Part shown: piece by piece, positions 54,232-63,580 of the stretch | Layout of the letters: every line of letters begins with the position of its first letter | How positions within the stretch are numbered: position 1 is the first letter of the stretch | Position numbers and translations under genes: made by a program | The notes under the pieces: generated by a model | Database searches by the model: none | What the model was told of the DNA's origin: nothing | The model's input: the letters and a program-made list of their open reading frames with translations, nothing else | DNA from: an uncultured Oscillospiraceae bacterium | GTDB lineage: Bacteria; Bacillota; Clostridia; Oscillospirales; Oscillospiraceae | DNA length: 64,000 nt | Assembly: GCA_947630755.1 (NCBI GenBank) | Contig: CANRIU010000001.1 | Coordinates: 1 to 64,000, forward strand | Reading direction: 5' to 3'

Positions 54232-54716
54232 GTCGAAAAAAGCCCTTCGGGCTTTTTCGACAAGGGGGAATGTGCGGTTGATTTTCTCTGAATTTTGCGA
54301 AATTCAGAGGAAATTACCCTGCTGCCGCCCCGCGCGCCGCCGCAGGCGGCACTTGTGCGGCAAAATGGATTTTTTCCGACGCACATGTCGCCGGAAAAAA
54401 ATATCGAATTTCAGTTTTTTTGACAAACTGAGGACCGGAATGGTCCTTTTAAGCCGTCGGCAAAGGCGTTGCCTTTGCCGACAGTCTGAAGCAAAAAATC
54501 CTCCGGCAGAGCCGGAGGATTTTTGCTTGTCAAAAACCCATATCATTTTTCTGCTGGGACATGCGCCCTGCAAAAAATCCATTTTGTCACGCAGGTGTGC
54601 GGCCTTCGGGCCCTGCGCGCAGCGTTACGGCAGGGGGAATGGCACAATATTCTAATTTGTGCCATTCCCCCGCGCGCGCCCCCTGTGGGAAAAGCCCTTC
54701 GGCCTTTTTCGACAGT
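54229..54716. repeat. Inverted pair of ~240-bp palindrome-rich intergenic elements
   Basis: Copy 1 54229-54470 and reverse-complement copy 54471-54716 share collinear blocks ACTGTCGAAAAA, GGGGGAATG, CGCGC, CAAAATGGATTTTTT, CATGTC, GTTTTTGACAA, GTCGGCAAAGGC. Confidence 0.8.
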
Positions 54717-57700
54717 TTACTTGCCCATGAGCTGGCAGAGCCGCATGATCATCGCCGCCGCCTGAGCGCGGGTGGCTCCGGTCCTGGGGCTGAGGGTATC
54801 GTCGCTCACGCCGTCGATGATGCCATTCTCCACGCACCAGGCCATGGCTTCCCTGGCGTAGCGGGAGACGCTGGCGGCGTCGCCGTAGTCCTCAAGGGTC
54901 TCGCTTACGGTCATGTCAAGTCCGCGGAGCTTTGCGAACCTGTAAATTATGGTCGCAAGCTGCTCACGGGTTATGTTCTCGGAGGGCTTGAAGGTCCCGT
55001 CGCCGTATCCGGTGACCACCTCGTTCTCGGCGGCCCAGGCCACGGCCTCGGTGAAGTACCTGCCCTCGGAGACATCGGTAAATGTGCCGTCACCCGCCTC
55101 CGGGGTGTTGGCGAGACGGAAGAGCACTGTCGCCGCCATGCCGCGGGTGATGCTCTTTCCGGGGGAGAAGGTGTCAGTCCCCGTCCCGGTGAGAAGTCCG
55201 CGGGCGGAGACGTAGTCCACGGCGTCCCTGGACCAGTCGGAGGCGTTCGCCATGTCGGTAAAGTCGATGCTGCGGTCCTCGATCCTCACGGTGGCGGAGC
55301 CGTCGACCTGGAAGGCCACGCCGTCCTCGGTGAGGCAGCAGTCGGGGATTATCTCCTCGGTGCCGTCCTCGTGGACGATAACGGCTACCGTGCCGTAGCC
55401 CGCGTCCTTCACGGGGACCTCGACGGTGGTCTCGCCGCCGTTCGAAACGGTGATGTCAAGCTCCCTGCCGTCGCCTGCCTCTACCTCCACGGGGAGGGTG
55501 TAGGTGGCATCGGTGTCGGGAACGGTGTACTTGTTGCTGTCGGAAACAGCGGGCGTGGTGGGTACGGAGGGCGCGGGAGCGGGCTTTTCGGCGGACTGGC
55601 TCTCGCCGCGGACACCCTCGGTCTGGTCGCCGGGCAGGCGCGCTCCGGCGTCTGCGGCGGCGGAGTCTGTCAGCTCAAGGAAGCCGCCCATGTTGATGGT
55701 CCCGTCCTCGTTGCGGCGGATAGTCTCCTCGATGGCCTTGTCCATGTCGAGGGACACGAACCACTCGTCAGTGACCTCCCTGCCCTCGGAGTTGACGGAC
55801 CTGGAGCCGTCAAAGTAGTAGTTTGTCGTGCCTCTGAGGGAATCCTCGGTCTGGGTCCTGGGCTTCAGGTTCTCGCCAACGCTGTTGCTCTTTTTGTAGG
55901 AGATGATCCCCTGCGCGCCAAACTTGGTGACAACGTCATCGTTTGTGTACATTGCCACATTGTAGTTTTCGTTGTCAAAGGCGGTGGAGTTTGTTACCTT
56001 GATGTCCGGGCAGCTGTTGGAGTCAAAGCCCTTGGCCTTGTTGCCGAAGGATATGGAATTTATGAGCTTATGCCCGCCGAACATATTCGAGCCGCCCATC
56101 TTAAAGCCGTTGCCGTTTCCGGCGTTGATTTCGTTCCCCTCGTCGTCAAGGACATACCCGTTCTTGAAGGCGATGCAGTTCCGGATGGTGACGGCGCCGA
56201 TTTTTCCGGTGTCGAGCTTTGCAAAGAGGTCCCAGCCGTCGTCGGCGTTGTAGGCGGAGATGCAGCCGTCAAAGACGTTGCCCTCGCCTATGGTGAGCTT
56301 CGCGGCAAATCCGTCGGCGTCCTCGTAGCCGGAGTCGGCGTTGAGGTAAGAGGAGCAGTTCTTGATAAGGTTGTTGGCGGGCCACTCCTCGTGGAGGTCG
56401 CTTCCGGCGTAGCGGCTTATCTGGATGCCCGTGTTGCCGTTTTTGTAGGTGAGCAGCCGCTCGAGCACGTTGTCGCTGCCGGAGACGCGGATGCCGTCCT
56501 TGCTGTTCTGGGAGTTTGTCACGTCAAAGCCGTAGAGCTTCCAGTGGCTTCCCGCGAGGACAAGGCCCTCGCAGGCGCGGTTGAAGTCCAGAACGGGCCT
56601 CACGTCGCTCTCCGGGTCGGCGGTGAGGGTGATGGGCTTATCCGCGGTGCCGTCAATGCCCCGCTGGATGAGCACGGTGGAGCTGAGGCTGTAATAGCCG
56701 GGGAGGAGCACTATGATCTGTCCCGGTGTCGCCTTTTTCACTGCCTCGTAAATGGTGGTGGGGTTCTCCCTTGTGCCCGCGCCGGAGGCGGAGGCGTTGG
56801 GTCCAACATACACCGTCTCCCTCGTGTCCGCCTCATAGGTCACGGTGAAGGTGATGGTCCTGTTGTCGTAGTCCCTCATCGCCGAGTACTCGCCGTTGGG
56901 GCGGTAGCTCTCATCGGGGTCCATGACCACAGTGAAGGTGTTCGCGCCGGAGGTGAGTGTCACATCCACATAGGTTTTCACGTTGGCCTTGACTGCGGTC
57001 TTGTCGGCTATAACTGTGCCGTCGGCTCCGGTGACGGTGATAACGCCGTCGGCGTTGCCGTAGAAGCCCAGCTTATAATCCGCCTTTGCGGAGTTCACCG
57101 AGGATACCACGGAATAGGAGGGGTCGAGGTACTCGATGGGCCGCTCCTCCGCGGGGTCGTCATCGGCGGGGTCAACGGTGGTGAGGGAAATGTCGGTAAA
57201 GGTTATGTCCGCAAGACGCGCGGCAAAGAAGCCCACATAGACATATTCCTCGTCCAGATGGTCAAGGGCGGTGGTGTCATAGTACTTCTTCGTCTCGGTG
57301 TGACCGGAGGCGTCGGTGTAGCTGACAAAGTAGCCCGTGTTGTTCTTCTGGATGGTAAACTTAAACTCGCTGATTGGCGAATCCACTGTAGTCGCCTTTT
57401 TGGCAAGGCTGTCGGGGTTTGTGACATTGTCCACGATGTTGTAGGACCCTCCGCCCAGAGCTATGGCGGAGTGCTCCAGAGGATACATGGAGTACTTAAG
57501 CCCGACATTGGAGGAGCTTGAGGTGATGCCGACTATCTCTCTTGCGCCGATGCCCAGGTACATGGACGCCTTTGTCCCGGTGTTCTCGGAAAATCTGTCA
57601 TTTTCGGTGTCCCAGTAATACTCCACCTTTGACACGATGGCCATATAGGAGTTGTTGTAGAAGTTTCCGGAATCGAAGGCCTCGCCAATGCTGTCGGACG

Positions 57701-59570
57701 CCATGATTCCGAAGCCCTCCTGCCCGTTGGAGTACGTCCAGTTATTCACCTTTGCGGTGGCTGTGAGGGTGAAGTTCTTGTCCGTGGGGACCTTGGTGTA
57801 GTAGAAGCCAAGTCCGTCAACGGTGTTCTGGAGCTTTCCTCCGTTGTCCTTTGCCACGACCGTGACCTCGCCGTCGTTGGCGTCGCCGGAGTATGTATTC
57901 TTGCTCTTGCTCACGCTGGGTCCGAACGCCACGAAGCTCCAGTGCAGGTCCGCCCTGTCGGCGACGGTGCGCTCCGCGGTGGACTCAGGTCCGACCTCCT
58001 CGCCTCTCAGTGCCGCGACCTTGACCGTCACCTTGTCGCCGGCCTTGAGGTCCGCGATTTTCGCGGAGAGCTCAGTGACATCCTGACTGCTCTCCCCCGC
58101 GGTGACTCTGTAGCCCGTGGCCTCCTTTACGGCGTCCCACTCCACGGTGACAGACCCGTCGCCGTTATTATAAACGCCCTTTATATTCGGCGCGGTCAGC
58201 GGCAGGGAGAATTTAAATTCCGTCCCCTGCGCGGTGGTCTTGTCCGTCTCGCCTTCACGGACGAGCTTCGCGGTGAAGGTGTACGTCCCGGACGCGCCGG
58301 GAGTGAAGGTCTTGGTGTGCTCGGCAGCCTCGGCAGAGGAGTTCTGCGTCTCCAGCTCCTTGCCCTCGGCGTCGGACATGATGATGGTCACCTTGTCGCC
58401 GCCGTCATTGCCCACAATCGCGGTGACAGTGACATCGATCTTGCTCTTGTCCTCGTTCAGCTTGACTTCCTTGATAACGGGCTCGGCAACGGCGCTCCAC
58501 TCGCCGCGAGGAGGCTTCGCCCCGCCGCCCTCGGTGACTTCAACCTTGAAGATGTAGTTGTTGCCTGTATAACCGCCCAGATAGTATGTTCCTGCTTCGG
58601 TCAGTTTCAGCTCGGACTTATACGGATTATTCTTTGTATATGTGCCGCCAGTCGTAACCGCAGCTGCTTTGCCTTCGCTGTCAAGAATCGCCATTTCCCG
58701 GTTATCATTGCCGCCCTGGGCCCACCAGATTGTAACAGTGGCAGGTCCCGACGTTTTAAACCTGAGAGCGTTCTTGCTCGTCTCGACTTTTCCGCCAAAA
58801 TTCACACGATAATCTGAGCTCTCAGTCTTATAGCCGTCATCCCAAGTCTTTCCGGATTGATCTCCCTTAGAATTCTTACTCCAAATCAAAGTAAAATAGT
58901 CATCATATTTTTCCTCTTCTCCGTCTGACTTACTCTCAGCGGCAAACTCTTTTATAAAGCCTTTTGACTCGAAAACATGTTTAACTTCCGCAGGTGTCTC
59001 AGTAATCTCAACCTTATATATGTAGTTTGTCCCGCCATCATTCGCCAAATAATAAGTATCGGCTGATGGAAGCTCACACTCAAAGATGTATTGCTTAGTC
59101 TTGTCATCTTCTTTTGTTGTAGCTATCTTCGTTCCGGCGCTGTTCTCAACAAACATATCCTTTTGATTTGACATCCACCAAACCTTTAATGTCGCAGGGC
59201 CGTTTGTTTTAAACTTGATTGCGCCTCCGATGATTTCGTCTGAGCTTCTTTTCACTGCGGCAATATTGATTCTGTTGGTGCTGGTATACCCATCTTCCCA
59301 GCTCTTTTCGCTTGTCTCAACCTTTGAGCTGGACCGCCACAGAATGGTAAAATAATCGGCAACAACCTCGGAATCCCCGTCTTTCTTTATTTGCCCTTCC
59401 GTTTTACCATCAAACGGGGTCAAGGCGCTTGCTTCCAGTACATGGACATTCGGGTCCTCCGCCGCGTTTGCCGTTACCGGCAGCATCGGCAGCACCGTGA
59501 GCATCATCGCGAGGGCAACCAGGAAGGTAAACCCGCGCCTGAGAATTCCCTTATTTTTCCGGTCCTCCAT
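54717..59570 (-). CDS. 1617-aa secreted PL9-like right-handed beta-helix protein with FnIII-like/carbohydrate-binding-like regions and C-terminal SLH domains
   Basis: Signal peptide; VGPNASASGAGTRENPTTIYEAVKKATPGQIIVLLPGYYSLSS; ADGFAAKLTIGEGNVFDGCISAYNADDGWDLFAK; SLH FTDMANASDWSRDAVDYVSARGLLTGTGTDTFSPGKSITRG. Confidence 0.88.
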   Translation of the reverse strand: MEDRKNKGILRRGFTFLVALAMMLTVLPMLPVTANAAEDPNVHVLEASALTPFDGKTEGQIKKDGDSEVVADYFTILWRSSSKVETSEKSWEDGYTSTNRINIAAVKRSSDEIIGGAIKFKTNGPATLKVWWMSNQKDMFVENSAGTKIATTKEDDKTKQYIFECELPSADTYYLANDGGTNYIYKVEITETPAEVKHVFESKGFIKEFAAESKSDGEEEKYDDYFTLIWSKNSKGDQSGKTWDDGYKTESSDYRVNFGGKVETSKNALRFKTSGPATVTIWWAQGGNDNREMAILDSEGKAAAVTTGGTYTKNNPYKSELKLTEAGTYYLGGYTGNNYIFKVEVTEGGGAKPPRGEWSAVAEPVIKEVKLNEDKSKIDVTVTAIVGNDGGDKVTIIMSDAEGKELETQNSSAEAAEHTKTFTPGASGTYTFTAKLVREGETDKTTAQGTEFKFSLPLTAPNIKGVYNNGDGSVTVEWDAVKEATGYRVTAGESSQDVTELSAKIADLKAGDKVTVKVAALRGEEVGPESTAERTVADRADLHWSFVAFGPSVSKSKNTYSGDANDGEVTVVAKDNGGKLQNTVDGLGFYYTKVPTDKNFTLTATAKVNNWTYSNGQEGFGIMASDSIGEAFDSGNFYNNSYMAIVSKVEYYWDTENDRFSENTGTKASMYLGIGAREIVGITSSSSNVGLKYSMYPLEHSAIALGGGSYNIVDNVTNPDSLAKKATTVDSPISEFKFTIQKNNTGYFVSYTDASGHTETKKYYDTTALDHLDEEYVYVGFFAARLADITFTDISLTTVDPADDDPAEERPIEYLDPSYSVVSSVNSAKADYKLGFYGNADGVITVTGADGTVIADKTAVKANVKTYVDVTLTSGANTFTVVMDPDESYRPNGEYSAMRDYDNRTITFTVTYEADTRETVYVGPNASASGAGTRENPTTIYEAVKKATPGQIIVLLPGYYSLSSTVLIQRGIDGTADKPITLTADPESDVRPVLDFNRACEGLVLAGSHWKLYGFDVTNSQNSKDGIRVSGSDNVLERLLTYKNGNTGIQISRYAGSDLHEEWPANNLIKNCSSYLNADSGYEDADGFAAKLTIGEGNVFDGCISAYNADDGWDLFAKLDTGKIGAVTIRNCIAFKNGYVLDDEGNEINAGNGNGFKMGGSNMFGGHKLINSISFGNKAKGFDSNSCPDIKVTNSTAFDNENYNVAMYTNDDVVTKFGAQGIISYKKSNSVGENLKPRTQTEDSLRGTTNYYFDGSRSVNSEGREVTDEWFVSLDMDKAIEETIRRNEDGTINMGGFLELTDSAAADAGARLPGDQTEGVRGESQSAEKPAPAPSVPTTPAVSDSNKYTVPDTDATYTLPVEVEAGDGRELDITVSNGGETTVEVPVKDAGYGTVAVIVHEDGTEEIIPDCCLTEDGVAFQVDGSATVRIEDRSIDFTDMANASDWSRDAVDYVSARGLLTGTGTDTFSPGKSITRGMAATVLFRLANTPEAGDGTFTDVSEGRYFTEAVAWAAENEVVTGYGDGTFKPSENITREQLATIIYRFAKLRGLDMTVSETLEDYGDAASVSRYAREAMAWCVENGIIDGVSDDTLSPRTGATRAQAAAMIMRLCQLMGK

Positions 59571-59603
59571 ATCGATCCTCCTAATAATTTTTTCAACGGT
59601 ACA

Positions 59604-59645
59604 TTGACCTCCGCACTGCGGAGGTCAAAAAGGGCTAGCCCTTTT
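59604..59645 (-). promoter_or_regulatory. Two adjacent palindromes in the 5' leader of the PL9-like gene
   Basis: TTGACCTCCGCA-C-TGCGGAGGTCAA (59604-59628) and AAAAGGGCTAGCCCTTTT (59628-59645). Confidence 0.7.
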
Positions 59646-59662
59646 CCGTCTTTTCACCAAAT

Positions 59663-59690
59663 ATTATGAACTTATTGCACAAAAAGTCAA
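59663..59690 (-). promoter_or_regulatory. Predicted promoter of the PL9-like gene (TTGACT-N16-CATAAT)
   Basis: Direct reading on minus strand. Confidence 0.5.
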
Positions 59691-59772
59691 TGCATTATAC
59701 GGATATTTTTCTCCATATTTCCAGTACTTTTTCAATATCTGCCAAAAATCCCGTCAGGCCTTTTCCGACAGT

Positions 59773-59825
59773 CTGAAAAAAGACCGCCCGAAGGCGGTCT
59801 TTTACCCTCGGGCGGTCTTTTTCAG
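59773..59825. terminator. Nested/duplicated terminator with two alternative stems
   Basis: AAAAGACCGCC-CGAA-GGCGGTCTTTT or CTGAAAAAAGACCGCCCG...CGGGCGGTCTTTTTCAG. Confidence 0.8.
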
Positions 59826-59833
59826 TCCTTTTC

Positions 59834-61552
59834 TTATTTTATCCCCGTCAGGTCGTAGCTCTCCAGCCACTCGGCGGCCCGTCCGCACACGCCCCGCAGG
59901 GTGTCCTCGTCGAAGGGGCTCTCAAGTCCCGCGTTCTGTAAAAGCTCCGTAAATACCCGGCTGCCGCCCTGCCGCGTGTACGCCATGTAGTGCTCCCATG
60001 CGTTCTTCTGGTCCTCCTGCAAAAGTGCCCAGAACTCCAGCGACACCGTCTGCGCAAGGCAGTAATCTATGTAGTAGAATGGCGACTCATAAATGTGGCT
60101 CTGCCTCTGCCAGCCCTCCCCCTCGGCGTAGAAGGGTATGTCCCCGTCAAGTCTGAGCCAGGGCTGATAGACGCCCAGAAGCCGCTTCCACACGTCGTGG
60201 CGCTCCCGCGGCGTCATCTCCGGGTGCTCGTACACCTCGTGCTGGAAGTGGTCCACCAGCGTCCCGTAGGGTATGAAGGTTATGGCCTCCGCCAGGTGCG
60301 AGTAGCGGAACTTCCGGGCGTCCTCCCCGAAGAAGTCCTCCGCCCAGGGCCAGGCCATGAACTCCATGGACATGGAGTGCACCTCGCAGGCCTCCATCCC
60401 GGGCCATGCGTAGCTGGCGGGCACCCGGTCCCGGTTCATCCAGTAGGCGAAGGCGTGCCCGGCCTCGTGGGTGACGACCGTCACGTCGCCGATGGTCCCG
60501 TTGAAGTTTGCGAAGATGAAGGGCACCTTGTACGCGCCCATGCCCGTGCAGTATCCGCCCCCGGCCTTGCCCTCGGTGCTGAGCACGTCCATGAGCTCCC
60601 GGTCCAGCATGGTGTCGAAAAATTCCCTGGTCTCCGGGGAGAGCTCGGAGTAAAACTTCCTCCCCGCCGCCAGGATGTCCTCCGCCGTCCCCTTTGGCCT
60701 GGGGTTTCCGGAGCGGAAGGACAGCGCCTCGTCGGCGTAGCTCAGGGGGTACTCGACCCCCAGCCTCTCGGCCTGACGGCGGTAGATGGCGTCCGCAACG
60801 GGCACAAGGTACTTCTGCACCGCGGCGCGGAAGCGCTCCACGTCCTCCTTTGTGTAGCAGTTGCGCCCCATCCGGTCGTACCCTAAGGGGATGTAGTTTT
60901 CATACCCCAGATTCCGGCCCATCTCGTCCCGGAGCTTCACCAGCTCGTCGTATATGCGGTCAAGGTCCGCCTGATGCTCCTTGAACCACCGCCCCTGCGC
61001 CTTCCACGCCGCGAGCCTCCGCTTATCGTCCGGGTCTGTCTTGAAGGGCGTCAGCTGTGAGTGGGTGTAGGTCCCGCCCTCAAACTCTATCTGCGCCGAG
61101 GCGAGAAGCTTTGAATACTCCGTGGTCAGCTCGTTTTCCCGCTTCATAAGGGGGATGTTTTTCGGAGAGAACGTGCGAAGGGCGATCTCCGTGTTGAGGA
61201 ACATGAGCTTCCCGTACTCCTCCTCAAACTGCGGGCGGAAGGGGCTCTGCAAAAGGGCCATGTTCCACTCCTGCCCGAACTCGGCAAGCTCCGGGCCCGC
61301 CGCGTCCCAGAAGGCCACCTCCCCGTCGTAGAACTCGTCCCGGGTGTCGATGTCGTGGCGGATGGAGGCGAGGACCGCCTGCGCTCCGGCCTTTTCGTCC
61401 TCCCGCTCAAAGCTCAAAAATACCTCCCGGGCCTCCTCGTAGCTCTTCGCCTCCCGAAGACGCCTGATGTGCTCCCGAAAAAGCTCCTTCAGATTTTCCA
61501 TGTCCGGGCGCTCGTAGGGCATATCCCGGAATTTAAGGTTGTTGTCCGGCAT
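59834..61552 (-). CDS. M3 family oligoendopeptidase
   Basis: VVTHEAGHAFAYWMNRD (HExxH), start MPDNNLKFRDMPYERPD with AAGGAGGC SD. Confidence 0.92.
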   Translation of the reverse strand: MPDNNLKFRDMPYERPDMENLKELFREHIRRLREAKSYEEAREVFLSFEREDEKAGAQAVLASIRHDIDTRDEFYDGEVAFWDAAGPELAEFGQEWNMALLQSPFRPQFEEEYGKLMFLNTEIALRTFSPKNIPLMKRENELTTEYSKLLASAQIEFEGGTYTHSQLTPFKTDPDDKRRLAAWKAQGRWFKEHQADLDRIYDELVKLRDEMGRNLGYENYIPLGYDRMGRNCYTKEDVERFRAAVQKYLVPVADAIYRRQAERLGVEYPLSYADEALSFRSGNPRPKGTAEDILAAGRKFYSELSPETREFFDTMLDRELMDVLSTEGKAGGGYCTGMGAYKVPFIFANFNGTIGDVTVVTHEAGHAFAYWMNRDRVPASYAWPGMEACEVHSMSMEFMAWPWAEDFFGEDARKFRYSHLAEAITFIPYGTLVDHFQHEVYEHPEMTPRERHDVWKRLLGVYQPWLRLDGDIPFYAEGEGWQRQSHIYESPFYYIDYCLAQTVSLEFWALLQEDQKNAWEHYMAYTRQGGSRVFTELLQNAGLESPFDEDTLRGVCGRAAEWLESYDLTGIK

Positions 61553-61583
61553 AACGTGCCTCCTTGTCATATATTTTGCTCTC

Positions 61584-61612
61584 ATTATATCCCGGGCGGG
61601 GAGTTAAGTCAA
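61584..61612 (-). promoter_or_regulatory. M3 peptidase promoter TTGACT-N17-TATAAT
   Basis: Exact reading on minus strand. Confidence 0.7.
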
Positions 61613-61639
61613 TTATTCTGAAAAAATTTGACTTCCCTA

Positions 61640-61676
61640 TTGACAAGGGCCGCGCAACTGTATATACTGTATATAC
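61640..61676 (+). promoter_or_regulatory. GntR/ABC operon promoter TTGACA-N17-TATACT overlapped by GTATATAC-T-GTATATAC operator
   Basis: Operator 61660-61676: two palindromic 8-mers overlapping the -10. Confidence 0.75.
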
Positions 61677-61698
61677 ACAGTTAACTGCGAGGTGCTCC

Positions 61699-62079
61699 AT
61701 GGACATAATCATATCTAATCAGGACTCACGTCCCATATACGAGCAGGTGGGCGAGGCCGTCCGGTGCGCCATAATCTCCGGGGAGCTCAGGGAGGGGGAC
61801 GCCCTTCCCTCCATCCGGGGGCTGGCGAAGGACCTGCGGATCTCGGTCATAACAACGAAGCGCGCCTTTGAGGAGCTGGAGCGGGAGGGCTTTATCGTCA
61901 CGGTCCCGGGAAAGGGCACCTTTGTCTCCGCCCTCAACGCCGAAATAGTGCGGGAGCGGCGGCTTCGCGAGATCGAGGACCACCTCCGGACCGCCCTGAG
62001 GCTCGGGCGCTCCTGCGGCCTCACGGCCGGGGACGTGGCGGGGATGGTAAAGGAAATAAGCGAGGAGGACAGCGTATGA
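61699..62079 (+). CDS. GntR family regulator (YtrA subfamily-like)
   Basis: RPIYEQVGEAVRCAIISGELREGDALPSIRGLAKDLRISVITTKRAFEELEREGFIVTVPGKGTFV. Confidence 0.92.
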   Translation: MDIIISNQDSRPIYEQVGEAVRCAIISGELREGDALPSIRGLAKDLRISVITTKRAFEELEREGFIVTVPGKGTFVSALNAEIVRERRLREIEDHLRTALRLGRSCGLTAGDVAGMVKEISEEDSV

Positions 62080-62924
62080 ACGCCATAGAGGTTCGGGACC
62101 TCACGAAAAAATATCCCGGCTTTACACTTGACAATGTGAGCTTCGCCCTGCCGGAGGGGTGCATAATGGGCCTTGTGGGCGAGAACGGCGCCGGGAAGTC
62201 CACCCTCATCAGGCTCATAATGAACGCCTCCCGGCGGAGCTCCGGGGAGGTGTCGGTCCTTGGAATGGACAACCGCCGCCCCGAGTTTGTGAAAACGAGG
62301 GACGACATCGGCGTGGTGCTGGACGACGCCCGGCTCCCGGAGATGCTCGACCCCGTGCGTATGGGGCGGGTCTTTTCGGAGCTCTACTCCAGGTGGGACC
62401 AGGGCGCCTACGAGGGTTATCTTCACAGGCTCGACCTTCCGGAGAAAAAGCGTGTGAAGGACTTCTCCCGGGGCATGAAGATGAAGCTCGCCCTGGCCCT
62501 GGCCCTCTCCCACGACGCCCACCTTCTTGTGCTTGACGAGCCCACGGGCGGCCTTGACCCCATGGTCCGGGACGAGATACTGGACATTCTGGAGGACTTC
62601 ACCCGTGAGGAGCACAGGTCCGTGCTCATATCCTCCCACATCGTCTCAGACCTCGAGAAGCTCTGCGACTATGTGGCCTTCCTCCACAGGGGCAAGCTGC
62701 TGCTGTTTGAGGAGAAGGACGTTCTTTTGGAGAAGTACGGCATGGTGAAGCTCCCGGAGCGGGAGCTGGAGGCCCTGCCGGAGGAGGCCCTCCACGGCGT
62801 GCGCCATACGGGCTACGGCGCGGAGGCGCTGGTGGAGCGCAGCCTCATCGGCGGCGGAATAAAGGTCGAAAAGACCTCTCTGGAGGAGATTATCGTGTTT
62901 TTCGCAAGGGGGGACAGAAAATGA
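62076..62924 (+). CDS. ABC transporter ATP-binding protein
   Basis: GLVGENGAGKSTLIRLI Walker A; FSRGMKMKLALALAL; LLVLDEPTGGLDP. Confidence 0.94.
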   Translation: MNAIEVRDLTKKYPGFTLDNVSFALPEGCIMGLVGENGAGKSTLIRLIMNASRRSSGEVSVLGMDNRRPEFVKTRDDIGVVLDDARLPEMLDPVRMGRVFSELYSRWDQGAYEGYLHRLDLPEKKRVKDFSRGMKMKLALALALSHDAHLLVLDEPTGGLDPMVRDEILDILEDFTREEHRSVLISSHIVSDLEKLCDYVAFLHRGKLLLFEEKDVLLEKYGMVKLPERELEALPEEALHGVRHTGYGAEALVERSLIGGGIKVEKTSLEEIIVFFARGDRK

Positions 62925-63532
62925 AGGGACTGTTCAGGAAGGACATATATGTGCTCACCTCCATAGGCTGGCTCTTTATTCTCATGGACGTTTTCTTCGC
63001 GGCGATCCCGGACCTTCGGTTTTACGCCTTCGCCGCCCTGTACGCCGTCATGCTGCTGGTGTTCCTCATGCAGTCCGACGAGCAGTACAAGTGGGACACC
63101 CTGCTGCCAATGCTGCCCGTCTCCACCCGTCAGGTGGTGCTGGAGAAGTACATCTTCTGCTGGGGCTATATCGCCCTCACCGCCCTTCTGGCCGTGGGCG
63201 GGCAGCTCATCTGGTCCCGCTTCGGGTATATGCCCCTGGGTCCGGAGTATTTCACGGTGCTGTGCTTCAATCTGAGCCTCGCCCTTGTGGCCCAGGCGAT
63301 AATCTCCCCGCTGATTTTCCGCTTCGGCACCGCCAAGGGCCGGCTCATCATGATCGTGCTCGTCGCCGTCATCACCGGGATCTCCGTCAGCATCATAAGC
63401 GACGGCTACGATTTTATCCTCTCCCTCATAGAGATCATCCGCAGCTGGCGGCTTATCGTCTTTGCCGCGGCCCTGTCCGTCCTCTCGCTGCCCCTGTCCG
63501 TGGCGCTCTACGGCAGAAAGCTCAGCAAATAA
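62921..63532 (+). CDS. ABC-2 type permease protein
   Basis: ~203-aa polytopic membrane protein with ATGA overlap to ATPase. Confidence 0.82.
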   Translation: MKGLFRKDIYVLTSIGWLFILMDVFFAAIPDLRFYAFAALYAVMLLVFLMQSDEQYKWDTLLPMLPVSTRQVVLEKYIFCWGYIALTALLAVGGQLIWSRFGYMPLGPEYFTVLCFNLSLALVAQAIISPLIFRFGTAKGRLIMIVLVAVITGISVSIISDGYDFILSLIEIIRSWRLIVFAAALSVLSLPLSVALYGRKLSK

Positions 63533-63580
63533 GGAATGTGATGTCATTTCCAGCCGTAAGGCAATGCGGTATACCTTGAC

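Noticed and set aside
54561-57521. 986-aa plus-strand ORF
   Set aside because: Antisense shadow of the PL9-like gene; composition (GVxGVxxV) is an artefact of complementary codons.
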